A stretch of 64,000 nucleotides of DNA from JBCBSZ01 sp039185015. GTDB lineage: Bacteria; Actinomycetota; Acidimicrobiia; Acidimicrobiales; Poriferisodalaceae. Location of the stretch: positions 124,001 through 188,000 of the forward strand of contig JBCDAU010000004.1 in assembly GCA_039185015.1 (NCBI GenBank). The letters are read 5' to 3'. Shown here piece after piece: positions 1-11,500 of this stretch (positions are counted from its first letter, which is position 1; the number at the start of each line of letters is the position of its first letter). The notes under the pieces were generated by a model that had not been told where the DNA came from, ran no database searches, and saw nothing but the letters and a program-made list of their open reading frames with translations. The translations under genes were made by a program, and so were the position numbers.

Positions 1-1
1 C

Positions 2-349
2 GAGGAGAACCAGCGGACGCTCGACGCCGCGGCGGCGATGGACCGCGGCGACAGCGCCGAGGTCGGGCGCCTCATGGGCGCCAGCCACGCGAGTCTGCGC
101 GACCTCTACGAGGTGTCGGGTCCGGCGCTCGACGCGATGGTGGACGCCTCCTGGGCCTCCACCGGTTGTGTCGGCGCACGGATGACCGGTGGGGGCTTCG
201 CCGGCTGCACCGTCGCCCTCGTCGAGGCCGATGCCCTCGCGGCGTTCTCGCAGGAGGTGACCGAGCGCTTCGTGGCCGGCGGTGGTGAGCGACCACGCGT
301 CATCGACGGCACGCCGAGCGCCGGCGCCGAGATCCTCGACGCCCCGTGA
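2..349 (+). CDS. galK: Galactokinase, C-terminal part (5' end outside window)
   Basis: Galactokinase phosphorylates galactose at C1 with ATP in the cytoplasm (Leloir pathway). The window opens inside the gene; 115 residues are visible. From visible residue 58 they carry the C-terminal GHMP-kinase signature GARMTGGGFAGC, followed by the short helix and strand that close the family fold. The N-terminal galactose-recognition and phosphate-binding parts are missing, so another GHMP sugar kinase cannot be fully excluded. The TGA stop overlaps the next gene's GTG start by 4 nt (GTGA), suggesting co-transcription. Confidence 0.8.
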   Translation, partial: EENQRTLDAAAAMDRGDSAEVGRLMGASHASLRDLYEVSGPALDAMVDASWASTGCVGARMTGGGFAGCTVALVEADALAAFSQEVTERFVAGGGERPRVIDGTPSAGAEILDAP

Positions 350-783
350 GCACCCTCCTCGCGCAGTCGAGCTCGCTCGGCGACGGGCGCATCGACAACT
401 GGATCATCGACAGCTCGGTCCACGTCACGGTCGGCGTCCTCGTCCTCGTCACGATGACGGCCGCGGCCGGTTGGGTCGTGCGCCTCGCGGTCGGCGGCGC
501 CGTGCTCGACGCCACCGGTCGGTGGGTGATCGGCGCTGCGCAGATCACACTCGCCGTCCAGATCCTCCTCGGCATCAAGCTGCTCGATCAGGGCCAGGGC
601 ATCGGCCAGCTCTACATCCACTACGTCGGCGGCCTCATCCCGATGGGCGCCTTCCTCGCCGGCGGGTGGCTGGTCCGGGGCGACACCGACCGCAGCACCC
701 GGATCCTCGCCGTGCTGCTGGCGATCGGCTGGCTCTCGGCGGTGATGGCCTTCGGCATCGGGCAGGCCTACGTCAATCGCTGA
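346..783 (+). CDS. Small integral membrane protein, unknown function
   Basis: A 145-residue protein with about four hydrophobic segments (roughly residues 24-50, 57-78, 85-106 and 118-140), so almost certainly in the cytoplasmic membrane. I do not recognise a named family. A conserved-looking stretch YIHYVGGLIPMGAF lies near residue 92. The GTG start overlaps the galactokinase stop by 4 nt, and the gene ends 42 nt before the M20 hydrolase. Co-transcription with galK does not by itself indicate a role in sugar metabolism. Confidence 0.7.
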   Translation: MSTLLAQSSSLGDGRIDNWIIDSSVHVTVGVLVLVTMTAAAGWVVRLAVGGAVLDATGRWVIGAAQITLAVQILLGIKLLDQGQGIGQLYIHYVGGLIPMGAFLAGGWLVRGDTDRSTRILAVLLAIGWLSAVMAFGIGQAYVNR

Positions 784-825
784 GCCCCCGGGGCGAACGT
801 GGCCCGACTCGCGCGAGGATGACCC

Positions 826-1986
826 ATGGCCACCGCGACCGTCCTCGATCGGCTCGTCGAGCAGCTCGCCACGCTGATCGCCATCCCGAGCGTCCACCCG
901 CTCCACGGCGGACCCCGAGCCGAGGCGGCGGGACCGCTCGGCGAGGCCGCCTACGCACGGCACCTCGCCGACCGACTCGGTGTCCTCGGCGCCGAGGTCG
1001 AGCTGGAGGACGTCTTCCCCGACCGGCCGAACCTCTATGCGACCGTGCCCGGACGCACCGACCGCGTGGTGGCCCTCGACTGCCACCTCGACACCGTCAG
1101 CGTCGAGCACTGCGTCGGCGATCCGTTCGTGGCCACGGTCGACGACGAGGGTCGTCTCCACGGCCGCGGCGCCTGCGACACGAAGGCGTCGATCGCGGTC
1201 CTGCTCGACCTGCTCGACGAGTGGGCCGACCGGGGTCTCCGACCGGAGCCGACGCTGCTCGTCGTCGGGACCGCCAGCGAGGAGCAGGGCGGCCTACCCG
1301 GCGCCGTCGCGTTCCGGGGGTGGGCCGAGGAGCGCGGCCTCGAGATCGAGCAGTTGATGATCGCCGAGCCGACGTCGTGCGCCCCCGTGCACGGCCACCC
1401 CGGCGGCCTCGCCCTGCGCGTCCACGTCACGGGCACCGCCGCCCACACGTCGATGCCCGAGCTCGGCCGCAACGCCATCGCCGCCGCCGCCCGGGCGATC
1501 CAGGCCGTCGACGCCGAGTCCGACCGGCTCCTCGCTCGGCCCCACCCCCGGGGCACGGTCCAGACGACCCTGATCGAGGGTGGCCGGGCGGCCAACGTGG
1601 TACCCGACGAGTGCCGGTTCACGATCGGACGGCGCATCGCCCACGGCGAGGACCCGGCCGAGGAGCAGGCTCGGCTCGAGTCGATCGTCGCCGCTGCCGT
1701 GCCGCCGTGCGACGTGTCGATCCGACTGGTCAACGACAGCCGGTCGGCGGCGTTCCACCAGGATCCGGCGAGCCCCTGGGTCCGCCAGCTCGCCGAGTGG
1801 TCCGGCACCGAGCCGTGCCTCGCGCCCTACGGCTCCAACGCCCTCAAGTACGGCGGCCTCGCGGGCGAGACGGTGGTGCTCGGCCCGGGATCGATCGAGC
1901 AGGCCCACCAGGCCGACGAGTGGGTCGACCTCGACGAGCTCACCCGTCTCCGATCGATCTACGAGCGCTGGCTCCGTCCAGGCTGA
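826..1986 (+). CDS. M20-family metallohydrolase (ArgE/DapE-like deacylase or dipeptidase)
   Basis: A 386-residue member of the zinc-dependent M20 peptidase/acetylornithine deacetylase superfamily, which cleaves amide bonds of N-acyl amino acids or small peptides in the cytoplasm. Visible metal and catalytic motifs: LDCHLDT (His87, Asp89), GACDTK (Asp118, bridging), ASEEQGG (Glu152 catalytic, Glu153 metal), and a late GSIEQAHQADEW motif supplying the last metal-binding His. Length fits ArgE/DapE enzymes. GAGGAT upstream can serve as the ribosome binding site. The exact substrate (acetylornithine, succinyl-DAP or a dipeptide) cannot be read from sequence, and no arginine or lysine genes are adjacent. 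Confidence 0.85.
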   Translation: MATATVLDRLVEQLATLIAIPSVHPLHGGPRAEAAGPLGEAAYARHLADRLGVLGAEVELEDVFPDRPNLYATVPGRTDRVVALDCHLDTVSVEHCVGDPFVATVDDEGRLHGRGACDTKASIAVLLDLLDEWADRGLRPEPTLLVVGTASEEQGGLPGAVAFRGWAEERGLEIEQLMIAEPTSCAPVHGHPGGLALRVHVTGTAAHTSMPELGRNAIAAAARAIQAVDAESDRLLARPHPRGTVQTTLIEGGRAANVVPDECRFTIGRRIAHGEDPAEEQARLESIVAAAVPPCDVSIRLVNDSRSAAFHQDPASPWVRQLAEWSGTEPCLAPYGSNALKYGGLAGETVVLGPGSIEQAHQADEWVDLDELTRLRSIYERWLRPG

Positions 1987-2015
1987 GCGTGCGACGGCCC
2001 GGACAGAACGAGCCC

Positions 2016-2882
2016 TCAGTCCAGGCTGAAGCCACGGCGATACGGCCGGAAGGTCGTGTCGACGTGGAACCCGAGGCGGTCGTACATGGAGCGCGCTGCG
2101 AGGTTCGACTCGCGGACCGTCAGGTGCACGTGGGATGCCTTCCGGTCGAACAACGCCCGGCAGGCCACCCGCACCAGCGACGAGCCGAGGTGGCCACCCC
2201 GGTGGGAGGGGTCGACGCCGACGTAGTCGATGTAGCCCGAGCCGTCGGACTGGATCTCTGCAGCGGCGAAGCCCGCGACCTCGTTGTCGTGGAGCGCGAC
2301 GAGCAGCACGTCGTGGCCGGCCTGACCGGAGACGATCTGGCGCCCCGTGTAGTGCGTGTCGGGGAAGAGCCCGTCGACGAGGCGTTCGACCGCTGCATGA
2401 TCACGGTCGAGCATCGGCCGCACGTTCGGTGGCGCGTCGCCCGGCGGGACGTGGTCGATCGACAGACCGAGCGATGAGGCCTCGCTGGCCAGACCGTGTC
2501 GAGCCGACCAGGCCTCGAGCTCCACGTTCGCCGACTCGCCCAACGCCTCCTCCTCGGTGATCACCGACGGCAGCCGCGCACGGGCGGCGAGGAGGAGCGC
2601 ATCGGCGACGCCCGCCCACTCGCTGTGGGCGACGAAGGGACCCCACCACCACACCCGGCCGATCTCGTCGTCGAGCTCGGCGAGCAGCCAGCCGACGATC
2701 TCGTCGCCCACCACGGCCACCAGCGTGTGCTGGGCCCAGTCGTCGACGCCGAGGATGTCGCCCCTGATCGCCGCCGGTTCGTCAGCGACGTAGGGGATGG
2801 AGGTCGTCGGGCTGGACTGGCACGCGGCCGCGAGTGCGACGAGCTCGTCGAGCTCACGCTCCTCGACCGGCCGGATCTCCAT
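2016..2882 (-). CDS. Tandem-domain GNAT acetyltransferase (MshD-like)
   Basis: A 288-residue GCN5-related N-acetyltransferase. The C-terminal half has the acetyl-CoA binding segment VDPSHRGGHLGSSLV followed by the typical ESNLAARSMYDRLGF helix-turn. The N-terminal half looks like a second, degenerate GNAT fold (EERELDELVALAAAC onwards), the layout seen in mycothiol synthase and related tandem GNATs. The ATG at 2882 (MEIRPVEER) was chosen because the longer upstream reading is low-complexity and overlaps the SDR gene. The acceptor is unknown; mycothiol synthase itself is possible, but the gene lacks mycothiol neighbours. Confidence 0.75.
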   Translation of the reverse strand: MEIRPVEERELDELVALAAACQSSPTTSIPYVADEPAAIRGDILGVDDWAQHTLVAVVGDEIVGWLLAELDDEIGRVWWWGPFVAHSEWAGVADALLLAARARLPSVITEEEALGESANVELEAWSARHGLASEASSLGLSIDHVPPGDAPPNVRPMLDRDHAAVERLVDGLFPDTHYTGRQIVSGQAGHDVLLVALHDNEVAGFAAAEIQSDGSGYIDYVGVDPSHRGGHLGSSLVRVACRALFDRKASHVHLTVRESNLAARSMYDRLGFHVDTTFRPYRRGFSLD

Positions 2883-2946
2883 CCCACCAGTGTGGATCGT
2901 CTCGGACCCTCGTTCGCGCCACCGTCCGTGATGATCACCCACGAGA

Positions 2947-3780
2947 TCAGTCCGTGAACCAGCCGCCGTGCGGGTGGACCAGGGTCCCGGTGACGTAGGA
3001 CGCCTCGTCGCTGGCCAGGAACAACGCCACGTTGGCGACCTCCTCGGGGGCACCCTTGCGCAGCGCCGGGATGCGACCGAAGAGCATGTCGCGGACCAGC
3101 TCGACCTCGTCCAGGGCGGCCGTCATGTTCGTGCCGATGAAACCCGGGCCGATGGCGTTGACCCGGATCGATGCCGCAGCCAGTGACTGGGCCATGTGCT
3201 TGGTCATCATCCAGACACCGGCCTTCGAGGTGCAGTACGCCAGCGGGCCGGCGGCCGGGTCCTTGGCGGCGATCGAGGCGATCGTGACGATCGATCCCGG
3301 ACGACCGGCGTCGACCATCCAGGCCGCCGCCAACTGCACGGCGTGGAACGTGCCCGTGAGGTTGACGTCGAGCACGCGCTGCCAGTCGTCGACGTCGACC
3401 TCGAGCGCTCGGCGCCAGGGCTCGCCCATCTGGTCGAGCCGCTCCTCGATCCGGGCGACCTCCTTGCCGACCTCGCCCGACACGTACTCCCCGTGGGAGA
3501 TGCCGGCCGCCGTGAGCAGCACGTCCACGGCACCGAACGCCTCGACGGCGTGGTCGAGCATCGTCTGGTTGGCCGCTCGGTCCGCGGCGTCGAGCGACAC
3601 CCCGGTCGCCTCGGCGCCCTCCGCCGCGAGCGCAGCGACCACCTCGTCGACCCGGTCCTGCTGGAGGTCGGCGACCACGACCTTGGCCCCCTCGGTGGCG
3701 AACCGCTCGCAGCACGCCCGGCCGATGCCGTTGCCGCCACCGGTGACGACGGCCACCTTCCCTTCGAGACGTCCGCTCAC
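2947..3780 (-). CDS. SDR-family oxidoreductase
   Basis: A 277-residue classical short-chain dehydrogenase/reductase using NAD(P)H. The N-terminus has the nucleotide-binding TGGGNGIG motif (about residue 13), with an acidic residue after the second strand (VVVADLQQD) favouring NAD. The active site shows the TIASIAA serine strand and the YCTSK Tyr-Lys pair; the C-terminus ends in the family-typical TGTLVHPHGG. The insert of about 25 residues after the NNAG-equivalent (LLTAAGIS) is longer than usual. GTG start at 3780 follows a good AAAGGGGG ribosome site. The gene is divergent from the sigma factor, with 72 nt between starts. The substrate is unknown. Confidence 0.85.
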   Translation of the reverse strand: MSGRLEGKVAVVTGGGNGIGRACCERFATEGAKVVVADLQQDRVDEVVAALAAEGAEATGVSLDAADRAANQTMLDHAVEAFGAVDVLLTAAGISHGEYVSGEVGKEVARIEERLDQMGEPWRRALEVDVDDWQRVLDVNLTGTFHAVQLAAAWMVDAGRPGSIVTIASIAAKDPAAGPLAYCTSKAGVWMMTKHMAQSLAAASIRVNAIGPGFIGTNMTAALDEVELVRDMLFGRIPALRKGAPEEVANVALFLASDEASYVTGTLVHPHGGWFTD

Positions 3781-3852
3781 CTGGAGCCCCCTTTCCCCGG
3801 CGGCGAAGCTAGCCCTATACATGCATCGGGCTCGTCCGCGAGGCAGGATCTC

Positions 3853-4389
3853 GTGGTGGACACCGACCTCGCCGCCCGCTTCCGCGCCGGCGATCCCGAC
3901 GCGGTCCGCGAGGTCTACCGGGCCTACGCCGGTCCGGTCACCACCGTGGCCATGTCCGTGCTCCATGATCGTGAGCTCGCGGCCGACGCGGTCCAGCAGA
4001 CCTTCGTGAAGGCGTGGAAGGCGGCGGCCAGCTTCGACGCCGACCGGGAGCTGGCCCCCTGGCTGTACTCGATCGCCCGCCGCACCGCGATCGACGTGCT
4101 CCGCTCCGAGTCGGCGCCGACGAGGGGCGGCCACGCCCCCGAGCAGGACCAGGCGGTCGAGTCGATCGGCTTCGAGCGGACCTGGGAGGCCTTCGAGGTC
4201 CGCCAGGCCGTCGAGGACCTGCCCGATGGCGAGCGGGAGGTCATCCAGCTCTCCCACGGCGTCGGGCTCACCCACCCGGAGATCGCCGAGCGCCTCGGCA
4301 TTCCTCCCGGCACCGTCAAGAGCCGCTCCAACCGGGCCCATCGCCGCCTCGCAGCGGCGCTGGGACATCTGTCTCCGGGGGCAGCGTGA
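3853..4389 (+). CDS. ECF-type RNA polymerase sigma factor
   Basis: A 178-residue extracytoplasmic-function sigma-70 factor. Region 2 is at about residues 10-75 (DPDAVREVYRAYAG, then ADAVQQTFVKAW and PWLYSIARRTAIDVLR for -10 recognition). Region 4 is at about residues 120-172 with the helix-turn-helix THPEIAERLGIPPGTVKSR. Tandem GTG codons at 3853/3856 follow a GAGG box at 3840, and either could be used. The anti-sigma gene begins 55 nt downstream, so this is a SigK/RskA-like pair in which the membrane protein holds the sigma factor inactive until a signal arrives. Confidence 0.9.
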   Translation: MVDTDLAARFRAGDPDAVREVYRAYAGPVTTVAMSVLHDRELAADAVQQTFVKAWKAAASFDADRELAPWLYSIARRTAIDVLRSESAPTRGGHAPEQDQAVESIGFERTWEAFEVRQAVEDLPDGEREVIQLSHGVGLTHPEIAERLGIPPGTVKSRSNRAHRRLAAALGHLSPGAA

Positions 4390-4443
4390 CTGCCGCGAAC
4401 CATTCGACGGTCCGTACCGTAGAGACGGACGGAGACCGCTGAG

Positions 4444-5091
4444 ATGACCACCACCGACGACCACCTCGACGACGAGCCCACCCCCGAGGAGCTCGCCGCC
4501 ATCGAGGCACTGCTGGCCAACGAGGCCGTGTGGGCCGAGCCGCCCGCCGACCTCGAGGACCAGATCGTCGCGGCCATCGCCGAGGAGGCCCGTTCGACTC
4601 CGGCTGCGGCGCCGGCACCGCCCGCGCCGCCCGAGGCGAGGAGCAACGTGATCCCGCTTCGTCGCCGGTTCCTGCCGGCCGTCGGCGCGGCTGCAGCCAT
4701 CGTGGTCGCCGTGGTGGGGCTGGTCACCTTCCGTGGCGGAGACGACGGCCCCCAGGGTGTCGAGCTCGCCCTCGCCGCCACCGACCTCGCCCCCGGGGCG
4801 ACCGGCTCGGCCGACGTGATCACGACGCCGGCCGGCGTGAAGATCCTGCTCGACGTGAGCGGCCTGCCCCCGGCCGAGCCGGGGACCTTCTACCAGGCGT
4901 GGGTGCGCAACGCCGACGGCGGCGTCAGCGCCGGCACGTTCCACCTCCGTGGTGGTGATGCCGAGATCGAGCTGTGGAGCGGCGTGCCCGCCGAGGACTA
5001 CCCGGTCTTCACCGTCACGCTGCAGCGCGAAGGCGAGGGCCCGGCATCGTCGGGCATGGTCGTGCTGCGCGGGGAGCTCCCCGCCGGCTGA
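4444..5091 (+). CDS. Membrane anti-sigma factor, RskA type
   Basis: A 215-residue single-pass membrane anti-sigma factor, the presumed partner of the sigma factor ending at 4389. The cytoplasmic N-terminus (residues 1-70) is acidic and helical (PTPEELAAIEALLANE), then Pro/Ala-rich. One transmembrane helix is at about residues 76-96 after PLRRRF. The extracytoplasmic part (100-215) is the RskA C-terminal beta domain with GTFYQAWVRNADGG and GTFHL strands. Family knowledge: stepwise proteolysis of such proteins frees the sigma factor. The signal is not evident here. GGAGA upstream of the ATG is a plausible ribosome site. Confidence 0.85.
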   Translation: MTTTDDHLDDEPTPEELAAIEALLANEAVWAEPPADLEDQIVAAIAEEARSTPAAAPAPPAPPEARSNVIPLRRRFLPAVGAAAAIVVAVVGLVTFRGGDDGPQGVELALAATDLAPGATGSADVITTPAGVKILLDVSGLPPAEPGTFYQAWVRNADGGVSAGTFHLRGGDAEIELWSGVPAEDYPVFTVTLQREGEGPASSGMVVLRGELPAG

Positions 5092-5095
5092 GCGA

Positions 5096-6652
<1,557 letters not shown>

Positions 6653-6658
6653 GCGGCC

Positions 6659-6664
6659 ACGCTA
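6659..6664 (-). promoter_or_regulatory. Putative -10 element (leaderless promoter) of the acyl-CoA synthetase gene
   Basis: On the minus strand TAGCGT ends exactly 6 nt before the ATG at 6652 (TAGCGT-N6-ATG). No ribosome site precedes the ATG. This matches the pattern seen before several other starts in the window, so transcription probably begins at or within a base or two of the start codon. Confidence 0.45.
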
Positions 6665-6727
6665 GTGGCGAGCGTCACATGCTCGCCTGTCGTGCAACAC
6701 TGCCCGCCGGGACGAGGAGAACACCGC

Positions 6728-8338
6728 ATGACCGCACCGTTGACGATGTCGCACGCCGTCGGGCCGTCGGAGCCGCCCGTGCGCGACCTGACCCTCGGCG
6801 AGCTGCTCCGGGAGGCCGCCGCCGAGGTGCCCGACCGCACCGCGCTCGTCGCGGGACGTCCCGACCCGAGCGACCGGCCGAGCTGGACCTACGCCGAGCT
6901 CCTCACCGAGGCCGAGCGGACGGCGCGGGCACTGCTCGCCCGTTTCGAGCCCGGCGAGCGGGTCGCCGTCTGGGCCCTCAACCTCCCCGAGTGGATCATG
7001 CTCGAGTTCGGCTGCGCGATGGCCGGGGTCGTGCTGGTCACGGTGAACCCGGCGTTCCGCGGCGAGGAGCTGCGGTACGTCCTCAACCAGTCCAGGGCGG
7101 CCGGGTTGTTCGTGATGGACGACGCCCGCGGCAACCCGATGCTGGCGACCGCCCGGGACGTCCAGCCGGACTGCTCCGAGCTGCGCGAGATCATCCGCTT
7201 CGCCGAGTGGGACGACTTCCTCGACGGCGGCGACCCCACCGCCGAGCTGCCCACCATCACCCCTGACGACCCGGTGATGATCCAGTACACGTCGGGTACC
7301 ACCGGCTTCCCGAAGGGCGCGCTGCTCCTGCACCGTGGCCTCGCCAACAACGGCGCGCACACGGCCGACCGGATGGGCGTCCCCTCCGGCGGCACCTTCG
7401 TCAGCTTCATGCCGCTGTTCCACACCGGCGGCTGCGTCTGCGTGACCCTCGGGGCGGTCGCGTCCCGCTCGACCTCCGTGCTCCTCGAGGCCTTCGACCC
7501 CGGTCTTGCGCTGGAGCTCATCGAGACCTACGAGGGCAACGCCATGCTCGGCGTGCCCACGATGCTCGTCGCCCTCATCGAGCACCCCGACTTCGCGACG
7601 AGGAACACCTCGCACATCCAGGCCATCTGCTCGGGCGGCTCGACCGTGCCGGCGCCCCTCGTGCGCCGACTGGAGGAGGAGCTGCAGGCGCCGTTCACCA
7701 TCGTCTTCGGACAGACCGAGTGCTCACCGGTCGCCTCGATGACCAACACGACGGACACGATCGAGGACAAAGCCGGCACCATCGGCGACCCGATGCCCGG
7801 CGTCGAGAACGCCGTCGTCGACCCGGAGACCGGCGAGATCCTCCCGGTCGGCCAGATCGGTGAGTTCGTCACACGCGGGTACCACGTGATGAGCGGCTAC
7901 TTCGAGATGCCGGACGCCACCGCCGAGGCGATCGACGCCGACGGCTGGCTCCACACCGGCGACCTCTGCGCCATGGACGACCGCGGCTACTGCACGATCG
8001 AAGGCCGCCTCAAGGACATGATCATCCGCGGCGGCGAGAACATCTATCCCCGCGAGCTGGAGGACCTGCTCTACGCCCACCCGTCCGTCGGCGACGCCGC
8101 CATCGTCGGGCTGCCCGACGAGACGTGGGGCGAGACGGTCGGCGCGTTCATCCGGCCCGCTGCCGGCGAGGAGTTCGACAAGGACACCCTGTTCTCGTAC
8201 CTGCGTGAGCACCTCGCCCCGCACAAGACGCCGAAGCAGTGGTTCGAGGTCGAGGCGTTCCCACTGACCGGCTCGGGCAAGATCCAGAAGTTCGTCCTCC
8301 GCGAGCAGTGGGAGAAGGGCCTCCACACGGAGGCGTGA
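6728..8338 (+). CDS. Acyl-CoA synthetase / AMP-dependent CoA ligase (FadD-like), second copy
   Basis: A 536-residue ANL-superfamily ligase, divergent from the one starting at 6652 and clearly different in sequence. Motifs: YTSGTTGFPKG P-loop (about residue 191), IVFGQTECSP, GWLHTGDLCAMDDRGY, LKDMIIRGGENIYP and the terminal TGSGKIQKF with the catalytic Lys. The ATG at 6728 follows GACGAGGAGAAC, a fair ribosome site 7-12 nt upstream. The longer upstream reading in this frame runs antisense through the other ligase and is not coding. Likely role: activation of medium- or long-chain acids for beta-oxidation or lipid synthesis. Confidence 0.88.
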   Translation: MTAPLTMSHAVGPSEPPVRDLTLGELLREAAAEVPDRTALVAGRPDPSDRPSWTYAELLTEAERTARALLARFEPGERVAVWALNLPEWIMLEFGCAMAGVVLVTVNPAFRGEELRYVLNQSRAAGLFVMDDARGNPMLATARDVQPDCSELREIIRFAEWDDFLDGGDPTAELPTITPDDPVMIQYTSGTTGFPKGALLLHRGLANNGAHTADRMGVPSGGTFVSFMPLFHTGGCVCVTLGAVASRSTSVLLEAFDPGLALELIETYEGNAMLGVPTMLVALIEHPDFATRNTSHIQAICSGGSTVPAPLVRRLEEELQAPFTIVFGQTECSPVASMTNTTDTIEDKAGTIGDPMPGVENAVVDPETGEILPVGQIGEFVTRGYHVMSGYFEMPDATAEAIDADGWLHTGDLCAMDDRGYCTIEGRLKDMIIRGGENIYPRELEDLLYAHPSVGDAAIVGLPDETWGETVGAFIRPAAGEEFDKDTLFSYLREHLAPHKTPKQWFEVEAFPLTGSGKIQKFVLREQWEKGLHTEA

Positions 8339-8561
8339 AGGGGCGCCGCATCGGCCGCTCGGGTTCGATCGTGCAACCGTTGCGACGACCCTGGACTCAG
8401 GGTGGGCTCTGCCATCCTTGCGCCATGTGGTTGATCCCGTGCGCCACTCCGACGACTGTCATCATCGTTGCTTGCACGGCCTCAGTGCAGACCGCTCGAA
8501 CCGCAACATCGCGGGACGGCCCGGCAAGTTCAAACGGCTCCTAGAAGCGGCCCGCTCCGGG

Positions 8562-11500
8562 TCAGCCGCTGAGCTTCTGCCACCACGACCGCTTCCGCCA
8601 CCCGGCCTTGTCGAGAGCGTTCTGCATCGGTCTCGACCTTCCGGCTGTGTTGATCAGCCGCTCGCGAACTTGTCCGTGGATGGCTACTGGCGGTGTCGCC
8701 CAGTCCTGGCGGTACCTGGCGACGATGTTCGCGCCCTGGTTGTTCCCCTCCGCCGTTGGGAGAAGGATGCCGAGGATGTATCTCGCACGGTGTTCGTCTG
8801 ACTCCAGCCGGAGCAACGATGTGAGTTTGATCAACGATTCCCGCTGCGCGTTGTTCGTCGCATCCGCGTAGGCGGCTTCGATCTTGGCGAGTGCTGCGCC
8901 CTTGGCGTCTTCGTCGTCGACATCCACGAGAGCGCGGATGGTGCGCTCGTCCGGCTCACCGTTGTCTGTGTCGATACCGACCGCAACGAGGAGATCGACC
9001 CACTCGTCGGTCGTCAGCCGGCGGACGGCCTCGGTGGCCGACTGCCCCCACTCTTTGCCGTTCGGTAGCCGGTCGTCGTTCTCGCGGAGGAAGTTGCGCA
9101 GGTCATGTTCGCGTGCGTGTTCCATCAGCCAGAGGACGGCGCCGTGCGCATCTCGGCCGTACGACTTGGCCATGTGTCCGTAGTCCCCGGCCGCATAGTT
9201 CGTGGTGAGCCCATGTTCATGGGCGGCGTGCGTGACAACGTTCATCTTGAGCGGCTCGTCGAGCCATGCGCACGCGTCGCAGGCGGTGACGAGTTCCTCG
9301 GCATGATCGGGCGCGTGTTTGGCTGCGGGAATGGCTGTCGCCTCGATGATGCGCTGCGCTGCTGCAACGTCTGGCACTGATGCAACGGGCGTCGAAGCAA
9401 GAGCGATCAGCGCTGAGGCTGCTCCGTCTAGTGGTGTCGGGTCGGCAAGCCCGAGCTCGACGAGTGAGACGAACCGATGGAAGTCGCGTACGTAGTCGGC
9501 GTCGGCGGGAGCCGCCTTCTGAGCGAGAACGTCGTCGAGTGACGTAGCTGTGCCAGAAAGGTCGGCTCGGTCGGTCCCACTTGCGACGACGCGGCGGCAC
9601 TCGCCTACAGCGGCAGCCCATTCGTCGTCACCCTCGAACGGGCTGCACTTCGTCCAGAGCAGGTCCACTACGGCTGCCGGCTCCGAGACTGCATCGTCGC
9701 CGATGTATCCCAGGGCCGTGGCGAAGAACGACGGGTCGTCGTCCTCGTCCGTGGCTTCGGCAAGTGCGAGGATCTGCGTGATGAGGTCCAGGTCCGTGTA
9801 GGTCTGCCCGGCGAGGGCGCCGAGGGCGTCCAGGCCGAGAGAGGCGCCGGGGCCAGCGATGTCCAGCGCGAGGAGCGCACGCGCTGGCGGTACGAGGAGC
9901 TCGGCGCGGGTCTCGGCTGCCAGGTCGTCGAGTTGCGCGATCTGTTCTGCGAGCGCCGGGAGGACGCGACGGGCCAATTCGACGTTGCGTTCGTTGGAGG
10001 TCGCGGATTCGACGAGAAGGTCCGCAGAGGCCCGGAACGCGTCATGCCGTGCCCGGTCGTCGGTCGCGAGCGCCTCCCCGATCCACATCGAGGACCTAAG
10101 AGCGAGCCACCGTGCTGCGCTGACTACGGCGTCGCTCGCCCGTGATCCGACGACGGATGCCTGCGAGAACAGAGTCTTGAGGAGCCCGACGTCGGCTCTT
10201 GGCCCGACTCTGTCCGCTGCGGTCTCGATGAGGTCCTGTGCGGCTGCGTGGTTGGGGTCTGCGAGTCCGAGACGGAGGAGACCGTCGGGGTCCCACTGGG
10301 CCCACGTCGAGGGACGATGGGCGTGGCTCCGGATCGCATCGATAAGCTCTCGTGCGACGGGCTGGAGTTCTGAGTCGCCAACGCTCTTCGCCACAACCGA
10401 GATCACGCGGACGACGTTGTCCGCTTCGAGGCCGGGCGGAGTCTCTTTGGCGACAGCAGTGAGCAACCGCAGTGCGGCGGTCCGGTCCGACGGGTCCAAG
10501 CCGGTGACGACTTCGACGAGGCGATCCGTGTTTCCGTCGACGGCAGCGGTCGCCAGAGTGTCGGCGGTGGGCTCGTCGAGTCCGAAGACCTGACCTGAGG
10601 ACTCGAGCCTGATGATGTCGGGCCGCGGCTCGCCGATCACCTCTGTCCGCTTCAGGTACGCGTAGAGCGATTCCCGCAGAGTTGCGATGGGCGAGCCGTC
10701 CGCGACGGACTCCGGGTCGTCGGACACGATGAGCGCAACGGGGGACCACCTGTCATCGCTGACGACGTCCAGTGCCCGCGACGCAGTGGCCCTTGGGGTC
10801 GAGGCCCGGAAACCGGCGAGCAGGGCATCGCGCACGGTCGGCTTGCTCACGAATCCATCCCTGTCGTCTTCAGCGTCCTCGTCGACGACATGCGAATCGA
10901 CCTCGTCGCCAACAGCCGCATGCTCCGGCCGTTGTGGCAAGGCGCTGTCGCGTATTGCTTCCCACGCATGCACGTACGCGGCGCACAAGCCCGGATGGTT
11001 AGCGAGTTCATCGACGAACCTGGGGAACTCGCGCTTGAGGGTCGTGAGCTTGGCGATCTCAGGTGCCCTGTCGGCAAGATCGGTATCCAGCATGCCGTTC
11101 TCGGCTCGGCGGAGGGCGAGGCGATAAAGGTGCGCGAACGCGTTGAGCAGCACCTTCACGCGACGGGGACTGCGGACGTGGCTGGGCACGAGGACCGAGA
11201 CCACACGCTGTCGGTCGAGGGCGACCCAGATGCCTTTCGGGTCGGTGTCGACCAGTCGCAGCGCGTAGTCGTTGAGGCGCCGTGGGAGCGGCGTCGGCAA
11301 GTCGATCTGGTGCCCGGCGAAGACCTTGTCGAGGTACGAACCGCCGGTGCTGTAGTAAGGGCTGCGGTCGTCGACGGGGGTCGCCTGGCGAGCGCTCTCA
11401 GCGATCGCTGACTCGATGGCGTTGCGGTCTGCGGCGACGACGTAGACGCAGCCTTCGACGTCGAGGAAGGTGCGGAGGGCGTCGAGGGTCTCGACGACCT

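Noticed and set aside
8355..8380. tRNA-like T-arm (GGGTTCGATC) at the left edge of the KAP island as an attachment site
   Set aside because: No cloverleaf, acceptor stem or anticodon arm can be built around it.
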